From: Streptomyces sp. NBC_01451
GTDB lineage: Bacteria; Actinomycetota; Actinomycetes; Streptomycetales; Streptomycetaceae
Reading direction: 5' to 3'
Assembly: GCF_036227485.1 (NCBI RefSeq)
Contig: NZ_CP109479.1
Span: 8,370,001-8,434,000 of the forward strand
DNA: 64,000 bases
Each line of letters starts with the position of its first letter. Position 1 is the stretch's first letter. This document shows positions 17,025 through 25,193 of the stretch, one piece after another. Below the pieces are notes generated by a model. It ran no database searches. It was not told the DNA's origin and was given only the letters and a program-made list of their open reading frames with translations. A program made the translations under genes and the position numbers.

Positions 17025-17069
17025 GGGCGCTTCCCCGGGCGCGGGCCTGCTGCATTCGGGTGCGCGCCG

Positions 17070-17111
17070 GCGCCCCGACAGGGGCGCGGGGAACTGCGCG
17101 ACCAGCCCCCC
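17070..17111. repeat. Streptomyces intergenic repeat, copy 2, with hairpin
   Basis: Contains GGGGCGCGGGGAACTGCGCG followed by ACCAGCCCCCC. Its left part forms a hairpin (GCGCCCC, loop GACA, GGGGCGC at 17070-17087), which may terminate the convergent thiolase and aldehyde dehydrogenase genes. Confidence 0.7.
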
Positions 17112-17150
17112 GCCCACCCGCGGATCCACGCCCGCCCTTCCAGCGGAGCG

Positions 17151-18629
17151 CTACCGTGCGGCCCAGCTGACCGTCTTGGTCTGCAGATACTCGTCGAGCC
17201 CGAACTCGCCCCACTCCCGGCCGAGTCCGCTCTGCTTGTATCCGCCGAAGGCGGCCCGCGAGTTGACTCCGGCGCTGCCGCCGTTGATCGTCACGGCGCC
17301 GGTCCGGATGCGCGCCGCGATCTCGTGGGCGGCCACGGTGTCGGCGCTCCAGACGGCCCCGGCGAGGCCGTACGGGCTGTCGTTCGCGATCCGTACCGCC
17401 TCCTCGTCGGTGGCGAACGGGATGACGACGCCGACCGGTCCGAAGAACTCCGTACGCGCGATGGTCATGGAGTTGTCGACACCGCTGAACAGGGTGGGCT
17501 CCATGAAGTAGCCCCGGTCCAGGCCCGCCGGGCGTTTGCCGCCGTGGACGATCCGGGCCCCTTCCTCCTCGCCGACGCGGATCAGCTTCTCGACCTTGTC
17601 CCGCTGGGCCTCGCTGATCAGCGGGCCCATGGTGGTGGCCGGGTCCGCCGGATCGCCGACCCGGACCGCGGCGAGCCCCTCGCTCAGCCGGGCGACCAGT
17701 TCGTCGTGGACGGACTCGTGGACGAGCGTTCGGGTCAGCAGTGAGCAGCCCTGTCCGGCGTGCGTGGTGATGCCCGCCAGCGCGGACCGTACGGCGCCGT
17801 CGAGGTCGGCGTCGGCGCGGACGACACTGGCCGACTTGCCGCCGAGTTCCAGGACGACCTTCTTCAGGGAGGCCGCCGCCTGGGCGTAGACCGTGCGCCC
17901 GACGGTGTCCGACCCGGTGAAGCTGACCAGGTCCACCATGGGGTGGGTGGTCAGCTCGCGGCCGGCCTCGATGTCGCCGGTCACGATGTTCAGCACGCCC
18001 GGCGGCAGCCCGGCGGCGTCGGCGAAGTCGCCGATCAGGAGGGACTCCAGAGGAGTCGCGGGCGCCGGTTTGAGTACGGCGGTGCAGCCCGCCGCGAGGG
18101 CCGGGATCACCTTCATCATGCTGAGGAAGAAGGGGAAGTTGTAGGCGGAGATCAGGGCGCACACGCCGAACGCCTCGCGGCGCAGCACCCCCTGGGAGAT
18201 TCCGATGCCCGGCGCGACGGTGGGCTGCATCGGGCGGTCCCAGGCGAACGCCGGCATGACCCGCTCCGCCATGTCGCGCAGGTGCGCCACCGGGACGCGG
18301 GTCTGCAGGCTCTCCGCGAGCGGACGGACCGATCCCGCCTCGGCGATGTTGACGGCGACGAGGTCGGGGAGTCTGCGCTCCATCTCCTCGGCCATGCGCA
18401 ACAGGACCGCGGCCCGCTCGGCGGGCTTCAGCCGGGGCCACGGGCCCTCGTCGAAAGCCCGACGCGCTGCCTCGACGGCACGTCGCACATCGGAGAGCGA
18501 GGCCTGGGGAACCTCGGCGATCAATTCTTCCGTCGCCGGATTGCGTACGAGGAGGGACGCGTCCGAATCACCGTCCGTACGACGCCCGTCAATGTAGAGC
18601 TGGGAAGAGAACGAGTAAGCCGTCGTCAT
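17151..18629 (-). CDS. Aldehyde dehydrogenase
   Basis: A 492-residue NAD(P)-dependent aldehyde dehydrogenase. Catalytic residues are in place: N164 (SAYNFPFF), general base E261 (LELGGKSA) and nucleophile C295 (HAGQGCSLL); FTGSDTVG is the cofactor loop. It would oxidise an aldehyde, such as one made from a side-chain alcohol or by retro-aldol cleavage, to an acid. The ATG at 18627-18629 lies 7 bases from a -10-like TACACT inside box 3, again suggesting a leaderless message. It is transcribed alone. Confidence 0.92.
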   Translation of the reverse strand: MTTAYSFSSQLYIDGRRTDGDSDASLLVRNPATEELIAEVPQASLSDVRRAVEAARRAFDEGPWPRLKPAERAAVLLRMAEEMERRLPDLVAVNIAEAGSVRPLAESLQTRVPVAHLRDMAERVMPAFAWDRPMQPTVAPGIGISQGVLRREAFGVCALISAYNFPFFLSMMKVIPALAAGCTAVLKPAPATPLESLLIGDFADAAGLPPGVLNIVTGDIEAGRELTTHPMVDLVSFTGSDTVGRTVYAQAAASLKKVVLELGGKSASVVRADADLDGAVRSALAGITTHAGQGCSLLTRTLVHESVHDELVARLSEGLAAVRVGDPADPATTMGPLISEAQRDKVEKLIRVGEEEGARIVHGGKRPAGLDRGYFMEPTLFSGVDNSMTIARTEFFGPVGVVIPFATDEEAVRIANDSPYGLAGAVWSADTVAAHEIAARIRTGAVTINGGSAGVNSRAAFGGYKQSGLGREWGEFGLDEYLQTKTVSWAAR

Positions 18630-18632
18630 GCA

Positions 18633-18650
18633 GTTGAGTGTACTTAATTG
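18633..18650 (-). promoter_or_regulatory. Regulon box 3 (aldehyde dehydrogenase)
   Basis: GTTGAGTGTACTTAATTG (plus strand). TACACT on the minus strand (18637-18642) is a good -10, with 7 bases to the start codon. Confidence 0.6.
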
Positions 18651-18726
18651 CAGCCCTGAGGGAAGGGGGCGTGTTGATCGGCCCCGCGTCAGGCGTCTGT
18701 CAGGATTCTTGAACGCTTCGGGCCGT

Positions 18727-18744
18727 CAATCCGTATGCTGAATC
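18727..18744 (+). promoter_or_regulatory. Regulon box 4 (amidohydrolase promoter)
   Basis: CAATCCGTATGCTGAATC; its reverse complement GATTCAGCATACGGATTG aligns with the shared box. It lies directly upstream of the -35 hexamer of the amidohydrolase gene at 18834. Confidence 0.4.
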
Positions 18745-18745
18745 A

Positions 18746-18774
18746 TTGACTAGACCGATCGGTACAGGTAACTT
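18746..18774 (+). promoter_or_regulatory. Amidohydrolase promoter with TetR-type operator
   Basis: TTGACT (18746-18751) and TAACTT (18769-18774) are -35 and -10 hexamers 17 bases apart. The spacer holds CTAGACCGATCGGTAC (18750-18765), a near-palindrome centred on GATC. Almost the same 16-mer, CTAGACCAGACGGTAC, is found at 63767-63782 between the TetR gene and the E1 alpha gene. Confidence 0.6.
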
Positions 18775-18833
18775 CGGCCTCATCCGCGGGGTGGATTCTG
18801 CGCGAACGACGATGTTCGAAAGAGGTACCGCCT

Positions 18834-20111
18834 GTGTTCAAGGAATTTGTCGTCTCCGGCGATTCGCACATCATCGAGCCGGTTGATCTCTTCAAGACCC
18901 GGCTCCCCAAAAACCTGCGTGAACGGGCGCTCTGGGAAGAGGAGTTCACACTCGACGAGCCGATCGTGCCGGGCGGGCACACGGAGTTCAAGAAACTGCA
19001 CACCATCGGGTTCGACGGCTGGACCATCTCCAAATACCGTCAGACCGGTGGGGAGACACCGGACGGCGATCCCGAGCACATCCTCCGGGACATGAACATC
19101 GACGGCGTCGACGCCTCGGTGATGTTCCCGAACCTCTCGCTGTTCGTCCTGTTCACCGACGACCACGAACTGTCCATGGCGCACGCCCGCGTCTGGAACG
19201 ACTACCTGGTCGAGCGGTACCTGCCGTACAAGGACCGGCTGCGCCCGACGGCGGCGATCCCCCTCACGAACGTGCCCGAGGCCGTCGAGGAGATCGAGCG
19301 GATCGCACGGCTGGGCCTCGGGGCGATACTCGTGCCGGAGATCCCGCCGATGCCCTTCTACTCGCGGGAGTACGACCCGGTCTGGGCCGCCGCGCAGGCG
19401 CACGGACTGCCGGTCTTCATCCACGTGGCGACCGGCGGGGTGAAGGTCAAGGAGGAGGTGTCCGAGACGGCGGTGACCGTCCGGGGCCTGATGAACGCCA
19501 TGAACATGGGCAAGGGCAACCTGACCGACGACATGGTGGCGGGCCGCACCATGGGCTTCGCGGTCGGGTCGGCCGTCGCCGGTCCGCAGGGCATCATCGC
19601 CAGCCTCGTCGGCGGCGGAGTGTGCGAGCGCTTCCCCGACCTGCACTTCAACCTGATCGAGTACACGGCCGGCTGGCTGGTCTCCTTCATGGGCTACATG
19701 GACAAGGCGTGGAAGACCGGCACCGGCCAGGACCCCGACTGGTGGCTCGGTTTCTGGGACGACAACCGTCCCCCGACCGAGCAGCCCTCCATGGGGCGGC
19801 TGTTCGCCATCAACGACAAGTGGCCCTACCCGCTCAAGCCCACCGAGTACGTCCGGCGCCAGATCCACGTGCAGTTCGCGGACGACCCGACGGCCGTCAA
19901 GGCCCGGCACATCACCGGCCTCTCCACGGTCATGTGGGGCAACGACTACCCGCACGCCGAGGGCACCTTCCGCGACAGCGCCGAGTGCATCGCGGAGAAC
20001 TTCGAAGGGGTCCCGGACGAGGACCGCGCGGCCATCCTCGGCGGCACACTGGCCGACATCGTGCACTTCGACAAGAGCAGGAAGCTCGCGCCGCTTCCGC
20101 AGGACGCCTGA
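18834..20111 (+). CDS. Amidohydrolase-2 family metal-dependent hydrolase
   Basis: A 425-residue TIM-barrel protein of the ACMSD/amidohydrolase-2 type. Metal-ligand candidates are the N-terminal SGDSHIIEP, FIHVATGG mid-sequence and MWGNDYPHAEG near the end. These proteins hydrolyse or decarboxylate cyclic or aromatic acids; the substrate here is unknown. GTG 18834 has AAGAGG 8 bases upstream. It has its own promoter with a TetR-type operator as well as a regulon box, so it may answer to two regulators. A paralogue lies at 46213-47358. Confidence 0.8.
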   Translation: MFKEFVVSGDSHIIEPVDLFKTRLPKNLRERALWEEEFTLDEPIVPGGHTEFKKLHTIGFDGWTISKYRQTGGETPDGDPEHILRDMNIDGVDASVMFPNLSLFVLFTDDHELSMAHARVWNDYLVERYLPYKDRLRPTAAIPLTNVPEAVEEIERIARLGLGAILVPEIPPMPFYSREYDPVWAAAQAHGLPVFIHVATGGVKVKEEVSETAVTVRGLMNAMNMGKGNLTDDMVAGRTMGFAVGSAVAGPQGIIASLVGGGVCERFPDLHFNLIEYTAGWLVSFMGYMDKAWKTGTGQDPDWWLGFWDDNRPPTEQPSMGRLFAINDKWPYPLKPTEYVRRQIHVQFADDPTAVKARHITGLSTVMWGNDYPHAEGTFRDSAECIAENFEGVPDEDRAAILGGTLADIVHFDKSRKLAPLPQDA

Positions 20112-20163
20112 GCCTCCCCCGAACCCCGTCCGAACCGCGCCTGATCCGCGGCTGACGGACGGT

Positions 20164-20219
20164 CGCGCCATGGACCGGCCCCCGGAGCGTCCGCGCTCCG
20201 GGGGCCGGTCCATGGCGCG
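20164..20219. terminator. Long bidirectional hairpin terminator
   Basis: Perfect 26-bp arms (20164-20189 and 20194-20219) around a TCCG loop, between the convergent amidohydrolase and LLM genes. Confidence 0.88.
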
Positions 20220-20225
20220 CGTACG

Positions 20226-21269
20226 TCAGGGGCCTGCCGGTGCGTCCGGCGTGTCCCGCGTCTCCTGCGTGTCCGGCACCGCGCCGATCAGGGCGAGGGC
20301 CGCCCGGGCGTACGCCGCCCGCCGCCGTCCGCTCACCATGAAGCTCGGGGGCGCGAAGTAGCCGACGTCGCGGGGGAGCGAGCCGGCGCGGCGGGCGAGG
20401 GCGTCCTTCGCCTCGGCGGTCGTCCCGCAGACGGCTATCCCGGTGACCATCTCGTCGGTGACCGCCCGCGCCATGGCGTCGGTGTCGCCCGCCCGGAACG
20501 CGGCGCGGAGCCGGGCGACCGGTTCCTCCCAGCCGTGGTGGGCCACATAGGGGTCGTACGTCTTCACCGTGAGGTAGAAGGCGATCATCCGGCGGGCGTC
20601 CGCGACGGCGCGCTCGGGCGCGGAGTCGTCGACCGCCGTGATGATCCAGCCGTGTTCGAGGGAGTGCGTGCCCGGGTCGCCGTCGCCCGCGCCGCGTGCC
20701 ACCGAGGGCCGTACGACGTCGTTCCACCACGAGGAGGTGAACAGGCCGTGCCCGACCACCCCGTCGGCGACCCGGCCGGCGGTCGCGGCCATACCGGTGT
20801 TGAACGCGGCGAGCAGGACCGGGATGTCCAGCCGGCCGAGCACCGGCGCCCGCACATCGGCGTCGAGGGAGTAGAACTCCCCGGAGTAGCGCACCTTCTC
20901 GCCGTTCTCCGCGTGCAGCCAGGCCCGCACCGCGCCGACGGTCTCGGCGATGCGGGCCACGGGGCGTTCGCCGGGTACGCCCAGCCAGTCCCGGTTGATC
21001 CGGAACGCGGCGCTGCCCAGGCCGAGGAACACCCGGCCCGGCGCCTGGGCGTGCAGCTGTCGCATGGCGGTGGCGTGGGCGTAGGGGGTGCGGGCGAACG
21101 CGTAGGCGATGGCGGGGCCCGCCAGGGCGTGTTCGGTGTTCGCCACGATGTCGGCCACCGTGAGGTAGGAGTCGTGGTCGACGAACTCCCCGGCGCAGAA
21201 GGCGCCGACCCCGGCCTGCTCGGCCTCCCGTGCGACGTCCCGGCCCGGCCAGGGCATGCCGAACAACAT
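20226..21269 (-). CDS. LLM-class flavin-dependent oxidoreductase (probably F420-dependent)
   Basis: A 347-residue luciferase-like TIM-barrel protein. GAFCAGEFVDHDSYLTVADI near the start, GRVFLGLGSAAFRINRDWLG and IPVLLAAFNTGMAATAGRVADGV are typical of F420-dependent members in actinobacteria. It could reduce or oxidise an alcohol or enone intermediate. GGGGAGG precedes the ATG at 21267-21269. The C-terminus (TQETRDTPDAPAGP) is low-complexity. It has its own regulon box and stops 7 bases from a strong terminator. Confidence 0.82.
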   Translation of the reverse strand: MLFGMPWPGRDVAREAEQAGVGAFCAGEFVDHDSYLTVADIVANTEHALAGPAIAYAFARTPYAHATAMRQLHAQAPGRVFLGLGSAAFRINRDWLGVPGERPVARIAETVGAVRAWLHAENGEKVRYSGEFYSLDADVRAPVLGRLDIPVLLAAFNTGMAATAGRVADGVVGHGLFTSSWWNDVVRPSVARGAGDGDPGTHSLEHGWIITAVDDSAPERAVADARRMIAFYLTVKTYDPYVAHHGWEEPVARLRAAFRAGDTDAMARAVTDEMVTGIAVCGTTAEAKDALARRAGSLPRDVGYFAPPSFMVSGRRRAAYARAALALIGAVPDTQETRDTPDAPAGP

Positions 21270-21292
21270 GGAAGCCTCCCCTTCGGAACTTC

Positions 21293-21311
21293 TATAAAGT
21301 GCACTCTTTTC
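21293..21311 (-). promoter_or_regulatory. Regulon box 5 (LLM oxidoreductase)
   Basis: TATAAAGTGCACTCTTTTC. The core GTGCAC is the GT-N2-AC form. It lies between the LLM gene start and the stop of the upstream enoyl-CoA hydratase gene. Confidence 0.5.
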
Positions 21312-21329
21312 ATGCAGGCTAGGGGAGTG

Positions 21330-22103
21330 TCAGCGCAGTGTCCACTGCCTCCGGGGCACTTCGGCGCGGTCGATCGCGGCCTTGCCGATGGGATTGCCGA
21401 GCTGCGTGTACGAAAGTCCGGTGCGCAGCGCCTGGGTGCGCGTCGAGTCGAGCGACTCCCAGATCGCCCGGACGGTGCCCTGGATGGCGGCGGGCGGTTT
21501 GGCGGCGATGACGCGGGCGATGCCGTCGGCGCGGTCCCACAGTTCCGCACGCGGGAGCACCTCGCTGACCAGGCCGATCTGAAGGGCGCGCGTGGCCGAC
21601 ACGCGCTCGTCCAGGCCGAGCAGCGCGATGCGCAGCGCCTCGCCGAGGGGGATGCGCCGGGCGAGGCCGATCGGCTCCATGGCCGCGGTGAGCCCGTAGC
21701 TGACGTGCGGATCGAAGAACGTGGCGTCGTCCGAGCAGATCACGATGTCTGCCTCGTTGAGCCAGTAGAAGGCGCCGCCGGCGGCCATCCCGTGCACCGC
21801 GCAGACCAGGGGTTTCCACACCTGGTTCAGCTTCGGCGAGAGGTACTCGCCGGGGTCGGTCTGCGACCAGACGTTGGGGTGGCGGTCGATGCCCTCCTTC
21901 ACGTCCATGCCGGTGCAGAAGGCCCGCTCGCCCGCGCCCCGCAACACGACGACGTGCACGTCGTCGTCGTCCTTGACGGTCTGCCAGAGGGCGGAGAACT
22001 CCTCCAGCATCCGCTGGTTGAAGCCGTTCATGACCTCGGGCCGGTTCAGGGTGATGGTGGCGACGTGGTCGGCCACCTCGAACAGGACGGTCCTGAGTTC
22101 CAT
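21330..22103 (-). CDS. Enoyl-CoA hydratase/isomerase family protein
   Basis: A 257-residue crotonase. LNRPEVMNGFNQRM, CTGMDVKEGID and VHGMAAGGAFYWLNEADIV form the CoA and oxyanion-hole regions. The usual second Glu segment (PEILLG in canonical hydratases) is replaced by DPHVSYGLTAAMEPIG, so the reaction may be isomerisation, hydrolysis or ring opening rather than simple hydration. ATG 22101-22103 follows a GGAG. It is transcribed from a divergent promoter shared with the small protein gene at 22224. Confidence 0.85.
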   Translation of the reverse strand: MELRTVLFEVADHVATITLNRPEVMNGFNQRMLEEFSALWQTVKDDDDVHVVVLRGAGERAFCTGMDVKEGIDRHPNVWSQTDPGEYLSPKLNQVWKPLVCAVHGMAAGGAFYWLNEADIVICSDDATFFDPHVSYGLTAAMEPIGLARRIPLGEALRIALLGLDERVSATRALQIGLVSEVLPRAELWDRADGIARVIAAKPPAAIQGTVRAIWESLDSTRTQALRTGLSYTQLGNPIGKAAIDRAEVPRRQWTLR

Positions 22104-22157
22104 CCGCCAACTCCGTTCGTCATGTTGTCTCAGTTCGGCATCTCGACGTGATCGAGG

Positions 22158-22176
22158 TAAGTAGTATACTTTTTTC
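22158..22176. promoter_or_regulatory. Regulon box 6, symmetrical, between divergent genes
   Basis: TAAGTAGTATACTTTTTTC. The core AGTATACT (22163-22170) is palindromic and supplies a TATACT -10 hexamer on each strand: 22165-22170 rightward and 22163-22168 leftward. Predicted leaders are about 47-50 bases in each direction. Confidence 0.6.
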
Positions 22177-22223
22177 TGGACTTTGGGCGTCGGAACGGAC
22201 CAAGATCCGCGGAGGGACCTGCA

Positions 22224-22535
22224 ATGAGGGCACGTGTGGGACAGATGCTCGCCAGTACGGTCGACACCACGGCGGTGATCGTCGTTCGGTGCCCGGAGCA
22301 GGAGTTGGAGATCACCTGCGGCGGGGCCGCCATGGCCGAGGGGAACGGCCCGGGGCCCGCCGCCACCGGCACCGCCGACCCCGGACTGATGGGCGGTTCC
22401 CTGCTCGGCAAGCGGTACGCCGCCGAGGAACTCGGCCTGGAACTGCTCTGCACCAAGCAGGGGCAGGGCACGCTGGCGGTGAACGGCGTCCCCATGCCGA
22501 TGAAGAGCGCCAAGCCGCTCCCGGCCTCGGACTGA
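22224..22535 (+). CDS. Small conserved protein next to CoA ligase and kinase genes
   Basis: A 103-residue protein of unknown function with three Cys (C23, C32, C76). Blocks TAVIVVRCP, ITCGGAAM, GSLLGKRYAAEELGLELLC and TLAVNGVPM look conserved rather than random. I associate similar small proteins with actinobacterial acyl-CoA ligase genes but know no function. It is the first gene of the run small protein, CoA ligase, APH-type kinase. By position it could correspond to LvaB, the small helper of the 4-hydroxyacyl-CoA kinase LvaA; homology is untested. The gap to the ligase is 16 bases. Confidence 0.7.
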   Translation: MRARVGQMLASTVDTTAVIVVRCPEQELEITCGGAAMAEGNGPGPAATGTADPGLMGGSLLGKRYAAEELGLELLCTKQGQGTLAVNGVPMPMKSAKPLPASD

Positions 22536-22551
22536 GGGGCGGGAGCGGCCG

Positions 22552-24051
22552 ATGAACATATCGATGCTGTTGGACATGGCCGCCGAGGGATTCGACGACC
22601 GGGTCCTGATCGGACGCGCGGACAACGGGCTGACCGCCCCACGACTGCGTGAACTGGCCGTCGGCGGCGCCCGGCTGGTGCGCTCGGCCGACGCCGACGC
22701 GATCGTGTACCTCGCGGTGAACGGCCCGGCCCTCCCGGTCGCGCTGTTCGCCGCGGCCCGCGCCGGAGTCCCGCTGATCCCGGTCAACTACCGCCTGGGC
22801 GAGCAACAGCTGGACGCGCTGCTGGCGAACCACCCGCGCGCCCTGGGCATCGCCGACCCGGAACACGCCGAGGCACTGCGCCGGGCCGGGCTCGCCGTAC
22901 GAAGCCCGGAGGAGTGGCTCACCCGGGCTGCGGAGGCCCCGGCCGCCCCGGGCGACGAGGAACCGGCGCCGTCACCCGACTCCCCGGCGGTCCTCATCTA
23001 CACCAGCGGCACGACCTCGACGCCGAAGGGCGTGGTCCTGCGCCACCACAACCTCGTGTCGTACGTGCTCGGCACGGTGGAGTTCGCCGGCGCGGGCCCG
23101 GACGAGGCGGCCCTGGTGAGCGTGCCGCCGTACCACATCGCCGCCGTGTCCAACGTGCTGACCAACCTGTACTCGGGGCGCCGCGCCCTGAGCCTCGACC
23201 AGTTCACCCCGGAGGGCTGGCTGGACCTCGTGCGCCGGCAGGGCGTCACCAACGCGATGGTGGTGCCGACGATGCTGGCCCGCATCATGGACACCGACGG
23301 CCTGGACCGCTCGGTGCCCTCGCTGCGCGCGCTCGCCTACGGTGGGGCCAGGATGCCCGTACGGGTGATCGAGACCGCGCTGCGCGCCTGGCCGCACGTC
23401 GACTTCGTGAACGCCTACGGGCTGACGGAGACCTCGTCCACCATCACGGTCCTGGGCCCGCAGGAGCACCGGACGGCCGTCGCGAGCGACGATCCCGCCG
23501 TACGGGCCCGGCTCGGTTCCGCCGGTCTGCCGGTGCCGGGTGTCGAACTGGAGGTCCGGGACGCGTCCGGCGCGGTCGTCGGCCCCGGGGGGACGGGGCA
23601 GATCTGGGTGCGCGGCGACCAGGTGTCGGGGGAGTACGCGGGGCAGGGTTCCGCGGTCGACGAACGCGGGTTCTTCCACACCCGTGACCAGGGACGGATC
23701 GATGCCGACGGCTACCTCCACATCGAGGGCAGGGCCGACGACACGATCATCCGCGGCGCCGAGAACATCGCGCCCGCCGAGATCGAGGACGTTCTGCTGC
23801 GTCACCCGGACGTGCTGGACGCGGTCGTCGTCGGTGTCCCGGACGAGGAGTGGGGCCAGCGCATCGAGGCCGTGGTCGTGGTCCGGGACGGCGCGGAGCT
23901 CGACGCCGGGGACCTGCGGGCTCAGGTGCGGGGCACTCTGCGCGGCTCGAAGACGCCCGAGCGCATCACCTGGTGGCCCGAACTGCCCCGCACCCCGACC
24001 GGCAAGCTCGTGCGCCGGGACATCGTCGAGGCCCTGACCGCCGACCGCTGA
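22552..24051 (+). CDS. Acyl-CoA synthetase (AMP-forming)
   Basis: A 499-residue ANL-superfamily ligase. IYTSGTTSTPKGVV is the P-loop, NAYGLTETSS the A5 motif, and RADDTIIRGAENIAPAEIED the hinge and C-terminal region; a C-terminal Lys lies in RTPTGKLVRRD. It activates a carboxylic acid with ATP and CoA. It sits between the small protein and the kinase gene and is driven from box 6. It is one of three ligases in the window, suggesting several entry acids or intermediates. Confidence 0.92.
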   Translation: MNISMLLDMAAEGFDDRVLIGRADNGLTAPRLRELAVGGARLVRSADADAIVYLAVNGPALPVALFAAARAGVPLIPVNYRLGEQQLDALLANHPRALGIADPEHAEALRRAGLAVRSPEEWLTRAAEAPAAPGDEEPAPSPDSPAVLIYTSGTTSTPKGVVLRHHNLVSYVLGTVEFAGAGPDEAALVSVPPYHIAAVSNVLTNLYSGRRALSLDQFTPEGWLDLVRRQGVTNAMVVPTMLARIMDTDGLDRSVPSLRALAYGGARMPVRVIETALRAWPHVDFVNAYGLTETSSTITVLGPQEHRTAVASDDPAVRARLGSAGLPVPGVELEVRDASGAVVGPGGTGQIWVRGDQVSGEYAGQGSAVDERGFFHTRDQGRIDADGYLHIEGRADDTIIRGAENIAPAEIEDVLLRHPDVLDAVVVGVPDEEWGQRIEAVVVVRDGAELDAGDLRAQVRGTLRGSKTPERITWWPELPRTPTGKLVRRDIVEALTADR

Positions 24052-24103
24052 CCGACGTACGCCGCGAGGCCGTCGGCCGACCGACAAGGATGAGAGACCG
24101 GTC

Positions 24104-25129
24104 ATGAGCACCGTAGCCAACAGCACCGATCCGATAGCGGAGTTGACGCAGCGCACGGCCGCGGCACTGCGCGGCTGGGCACCCGAGGGCACGGTGGAGT
24201 CGGTCGAACCGCTCACCGGCGGCACATCGAGCCTCACCTACGTCGCCGGACTGTCGGGTGTCCCCGCCGGATACGAACGCGTCGTCCTCAAGGTGGCCCC
24301 GCCCGGCCTCCAACCGGTCCGCAACCGGGACGTGCTGCGCCAGGCGCGGCTCATGCACGTACTGGCGGGCGTGCCCGGGGTACGGGTCCCGAAGGTGCTG
24401 TTCTGGGAGAAGGGCGCGCCCCCGGCCCGCCAGCCCTTCGTGGCCATGGAGCTGGTACCCGGGGACTGCGTGGAACCGGTGCTCGTGCCCCGAGGGACAC
24501 TGCCGGCGGCACAGGTGCGGGCTCGTGCCCTCGACGCGGCCCGGATGCTCGCCCACCTGCACCGCGCGGACCCGAAACGGACCGCCCTCGCCGTGGAGCC
24601 GGTTGTCACGCCCGCCGCCGAGATCAACCGCTGGACCCGGGCGTTCACCACGGTCCCCGAGGACCTGCGCACCGGCTACGAGGCGGTCGCGGAACGGCTG
24701 CTCGCCACCGTGCCCGCCACGATGATGCCGGTGTTCACCCACGGCGACTACCGGCTCGGCAACACCCTGTGCGACGCGGACTCGGTCAACGCGGTCATCG
24801 ACTGGGAGATCTGGTCGCTCGGCGATCCCCGGGTCGACATCACCTGGCTGACCTTCTTCACCGACGAGGCCCGCCACCCGGCGTCCCTGTCGGAGCAGCC
24901 GACCGGCATGCCGGCCAAGGCCGAACTCATCGACACCTACGAGGAGACGCGGGGCGAACGGCTCCCGGACCTCCGGTGGTTCGAGGCCCTGACGAAGTAC
25001 AAGGAGTCCGCCGCCACCGCACTCCTGATCAAGCGTGGCCGCAAGGCCGACCACCTGAACGACATGCACCACCGCATGCTGCCGGCACTCCCGGTGCTTC
25101 TGGCCGAGGCGACGGAACTGCTGGGCTGA
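24104..25129 (+). CDS. APH-family phosphotransferase (ACAD10/11 or LvaA kinase type)
   Basis: A 341-residue kinase-fold protein. The Gly-rich loop GGTSSLTY is at residues 39-46, VVLKVAP gives the ATP Lys (K63), HGDYRLGN (213-220) is the catalytic loop, and DWEIWSLGDPRVDI (233-246) the metal-binding region. The set matches the kinase domain fused to acyl-CoA dehydrogenase in ACAD10/11 and the stand-alone LvaA, which phosphorylate 4-hydroxyacyl-CoA so the oxygen can be eliminated. An ACAD10/11-like dehydrogenase is encoded 0.8 kb away on the opposite strand (25967-27286). Aminoglycoside resistance is much less likely in this context. Confidence 0.82.
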   Translation: MSTVANSTDPIAELTQRTAAALRGWAPEGTVESVEPLTGGTSSLTYVAGLSGVPAGYERVVLKVAPPGLQPVRNRDVLRQARLMHVLAGVPGVRVPKVLFWEKGAPPARQPFVAMELVPGDCVEPVLVPRGTLPAAQVRARALDAARMLAHLHRADPKRTALAVEPVVTPAAEINRWTRAFTTVPEDLRTGYEAVAERLLATVPATMMPVFTHGDYRLGNTLCDADSVNAVIDWEIWSLGDPRVDITWLTFFTDEARHPASLSEQPTGMPAKAELIDTYEETRGERLPDLRWFEALTKYKESAATALLIKRGRKADHLNDMHHRMLPALPVLLAEATELLG

Positions 25130-25193
25130 GCGTGCGGGCGGCCCCGCACCCCGACCGGGGCGCGGGGCGGCATCCACCCGCATCCACCCGCGG

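Noticed and set aside
24104..25129. Aminoglycoside resistance gene
   Set aside because: It has the APH fold, but its neighbours are a CoA ligase, an SDR and an ACAD10/11-type dehydrogenase, and the motif spacing fits acyl-CoA-linked kinases better.
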